Source of the DNA: Pedobacter steynii
GTDB taxonomy: Bacteria; Bacteroidota; Bacteroidia; Sphingobacteriales; Sphingobacteriaceae
DNA length: 64,000 nt
Assembly: GCF_900103665.1 (NCBI RefSeq)
Contig: NZ_FNGY01000006.1
Coordinates: forward strand, 124,001-188,000
Reading direction: 5' to 3'
Shown here: positions 62,550 to 64,000 of the stretch, in pieces
Layout of the letters: every line of letters begins with the position of its first letter
Numbering within the stretch: the stretch's first letter is position 1
Translations under genes and position numbers: made by a program
Notes under the pieces: generated by a model
Told to the model about the DNA's origin: nothing
The model's database searches: none
What the model saw: the letters and a program-made list of their open reading frames with translations, nothing else

Positions 62550-62730
62550 ACGAGTTTAATGGTTGCTGGTTAGTTTGTTACTAAGTTAAGGAGCCTGTTT
62601 TTTCATTGTTCTCTGTTTATAGCTAATCATTAAGCTTTTTTGGCAAGATATTCACATTTCCAGGCAATCCTTGGTAGTTTGCCTTAAATGGTTTAGGTTT
62701 ATCCCTCCCAAATGTGTAGAAAGGATAGAA

Positions 62731-63816
62731 ATGGAAGGTCTGGTAAAAATGGAAATGGATAGAATGACGAATAAGGTAAAAATTAACTGGCTTGATTTAT
62801 TAAAAGTGATCGCTGTATTTATGGTGATTGTGGCGCATGCCAATGATTGCATTATTCTAAATCAGGATGGAAATTTTAATTTTGAATGGGGAACTTATAT
62901 AGGTTCTTTATACCGTTTCGCCGTTCCGTTATTTGTACTGATCTCCGGAGTTTTACTTTTGCCTGCTAAATTGGGCACTATAGAGTTTTATAAAAAACGC
63001 CTTTGGCGAATTGTTCCAGCCCTGCTCTTTTGGGGCCTGGTGTATGTCTTGTTCGATGGATTGGTGCTAAATCATAAAGCTTGGGATAAGATCCTGATGG
63101 AGATTGCTAAACTTCCATTGAGCTTCGGAGATTCTGCTCCTCACCTTTGGTATTTGTATATGTTGGTTGGATTGTACCTGGTCATACCAATAATATCGCC
63201 ATGGGTAGTTAAAGCCACAAAAAGAGAGCTGGAACTGGTATTGGCAATTTTTATCTTTTCGACTTTTATTCCTTATCTGAAGTTTCTGACTGGATTGGCC
63301 TTTGGGGTCTGTGACTGGAATGAATTCCATTCCTTTTATTACCTGTCAGGTTTTATAGGATATCTGTTAATGGGCTATTACCTGTATACTTATTTGCCGG
63401 GATGGAGTAACAAAGCAAAAAGGTGGACAGGGGCATTTCTGTTTTTAACCGGATATGGAATTACGTATTATCTGACAATCAGTGTTCCTTTCTCGATCCC
63501 AAATATTGAAATGGTATGGTACTACTGTTCTCCAAATGTCCTTTTAGAAGCAGTTGGTGTCTTCTTACTGGTAGAGGGAATGGAGTTTAAAGAAGGACTG
63601 CTCCTCAAAGTGATCCAAACTATTGCGCATTATTCTTTCGGGATTTTCCTGGTTCATTATTTTTTTATTGGTGTTATTTTCAGGTACATCGCTGCTCATT
63701 TTGATCTTCATCCTGGAGTAAATGTATTGGTATCCTGCATGCTTACCCTCTTCATTGCTTTTGCTGTGGTATGGATACTCGCCAGGTTCAGGCTGACGCG
63801 TAAATTAGTCATGTAA
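62731..63816 (+). CDS. Acyltransferase family 3 membrane protein
   Basis: Membrane acyltransferase of the Acyl_transf_3/OafA type, with about ten helices, 361 residues from this start. The N-terminal LDLLKVIAVFMVIVAHANDCI holds the family's conserved histidine, and LYRFAVPLFVLISGVLLL is the next helix pair. Such enzymes acetylate or succinylate surface polysaccharides. Several in-frame ATGs (62731, 62749, 62755, 62764) compete as start; a TTG at 62671 is less likely. Substrate is unknown. Confidence 0.85.
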   Translation: MEGLVKMEMDRMTNKVKINWLDLLKVIAVFMVIVAHANDCIILNQDGNFNFEWGTYIGSLYRFAVPLFVLISGVLLLPAKLGTIEFYKKRLWRIVPALLFWGLVYVLFDGLVLNHKAWDKILMEIAKLPLSFGDSAPHLWYLYMLVGLYLVIPIISPWVVKATKRELELVLAIFIFSTFIPYLKFLTGLAFGVCDWNEFHSFYYLSGFIGYLLMGYYLYTYLPGWSNKAKRWTGAFLFLTGYGITYYLTISVPFSIPNIEMVWYYCSPNVLLEAVGVFLLVEGMEFKEGLLLKVIQTIAHYSFGIFLVHYFFIGVIFRYIAAHFDLHPGVNVLVSCMLTLFIAFAVVWILARFRLTRKLVM

Positions 63817-63833
63817 ACCTGATTTATTTTGAG

Positions 63834-63884
63834 CTCCTTCGACTGAGAAAGCTGTTAAGGATAGCTGGCATGCTCATCGAAGGA
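63834..63884. repeat. Inverted repeat between convergent genes
   Basis: CTCCTTCGACTGAG (63834-63847) and CTCATCGAAGGA (63873-63884) pair with one bulge. It could be a terminator or a short dispersed palindrome of this genome; no T run follows. Confidence 0.35.
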
Positions 63885-63891
63885 ACTACCG

Positions 63892-64000
63892 TTATTTGTC
63901 GTTGCGTAGTCCCAATAACCTTTTTATCCATCGGATAGTCTTCTGTAGAAAGGTATACCGGTGTTTGTGATCGGTAATGATATTGGAGATGATGAATTTC
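63892..64000 (-). CDS. 3' end of an unrecognised gene
   Basis: On the minus strand the frame entering at the window edge reads KFIISNIITDHKHRYTFLQK and fifteen further residues, then stops with TAA at 63892-63894. The frame is rich in basic and aliphatic residues and looks like a genuine C-terminus, but it is too short to assign. The rest of the gene lies beyond base 64000. Confidence 0.5.
   Translation of the reverse strand, partial: KFIISNIITDHKHRYTFLQKTIRWIKRLLGLRNDK

Noticed and set aside
1..64000. tRNA, rRNA, riboswitch or insertion sequence
   Set aside because: Scanning by eye found no cloverleaf T-loop sequence, rRNA motif, transposase frame or terminal inverted repeats. A covariance-model search could still find a small RNA.

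Overview
The window is a stretch of Bacteroidota chromosome, most likely from a Sphingobacteriaceae member close to Pedobacter. The reasons are a dcw cluster lacking murB and ddl, promoters with a TAnnTTTG -7 element, a 59-residue Hc1-type histone-like protein, a TonB-dependent receptor with an N-terminal CarboxypepD_reg-like domain, lipoproteins with the SC-K/N type lipobox, and a GH29/GH31 complement. I see no tRNA, rRNA, CRISPR array, transposase or phage gene.

Layout. 1-2563: glycine betaine/proline ABC importer (proV, cut by the window edge, then proW and proX). 2756-4570: a family 2 glycosyltransferase and a WecA/TagO-type phosphoglycosyl transferase. 4703-7481: gap, a GNAT acetyltransferase and pgk. 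7683-23638: the complete division and cell-wall cluster mraZ-rsmH-ftsL-ftsI-murE-mraY-murD-ftsW-murG-murC-ftsQ-ftsA-ftsZ, many genes overlapping by 1-23 bases. 23798-25455: an alpha-oxoamine synthase and the tiny hc1 gene. 25523-29129 (minus): an AcpH-like gene, ligA and dapA. 29193-30479: tyrS. 30550-34356 (minus): a penicillin-acylase-type Ntn hydrolase, a small membrane protein and a LuxE-like adenylate-forming enzyme. 34552-37431: a solitary TonB-dependent receptor. 37616-42103: GH31 alpha-glucosidase and glgB.

42104-49354 is the most intriguing region. A sigma factor gene and a membrane-anchored TPR protein (probable anti-sigma factor) are transcribed divergently from a lipoprotein, a PKD/DUF11-like/outer-membrane-barrel protein and a secreted, membrane-anchored TPR-CHAT protease. 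Together they look like an envelope-sensing system with a caspase-like effector. 49458-52414 holds a small lipoprotein, a TPR protein, a decayed reading frame, and a two-gene operon (membrane protein plus TIGR01777-type epimerase) whose promoter is covered by a perfect 17-bp palindrome.

52639-60732 is a Planctomycetes-style module: DUF1549/DUF1553 protein with a c-type heme site, a Tat-exported DUF1501 protein, a Tat-exported sugar-phosphate-isomerase-like TIM barrel, a DUF2231-cytochrome c-LRR fusion and an MFS transporter. It is followed convergently by a GH29 alpha-L-fucosidase. The window ends with an acyltransferase-3 membrane protein and the 3' end of an unrecognised minus-strand gene.

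Regulatory signals read directly include three GTGGTA boxes at 10-bp spacing before mraZ, a run of DnaA-box-like sequences between ftsA and ftsZ, several TAnnTTTG promoters and about ten intrinsic terminators. All functional calls come from motif and family recognition by eye; no database search was possible.
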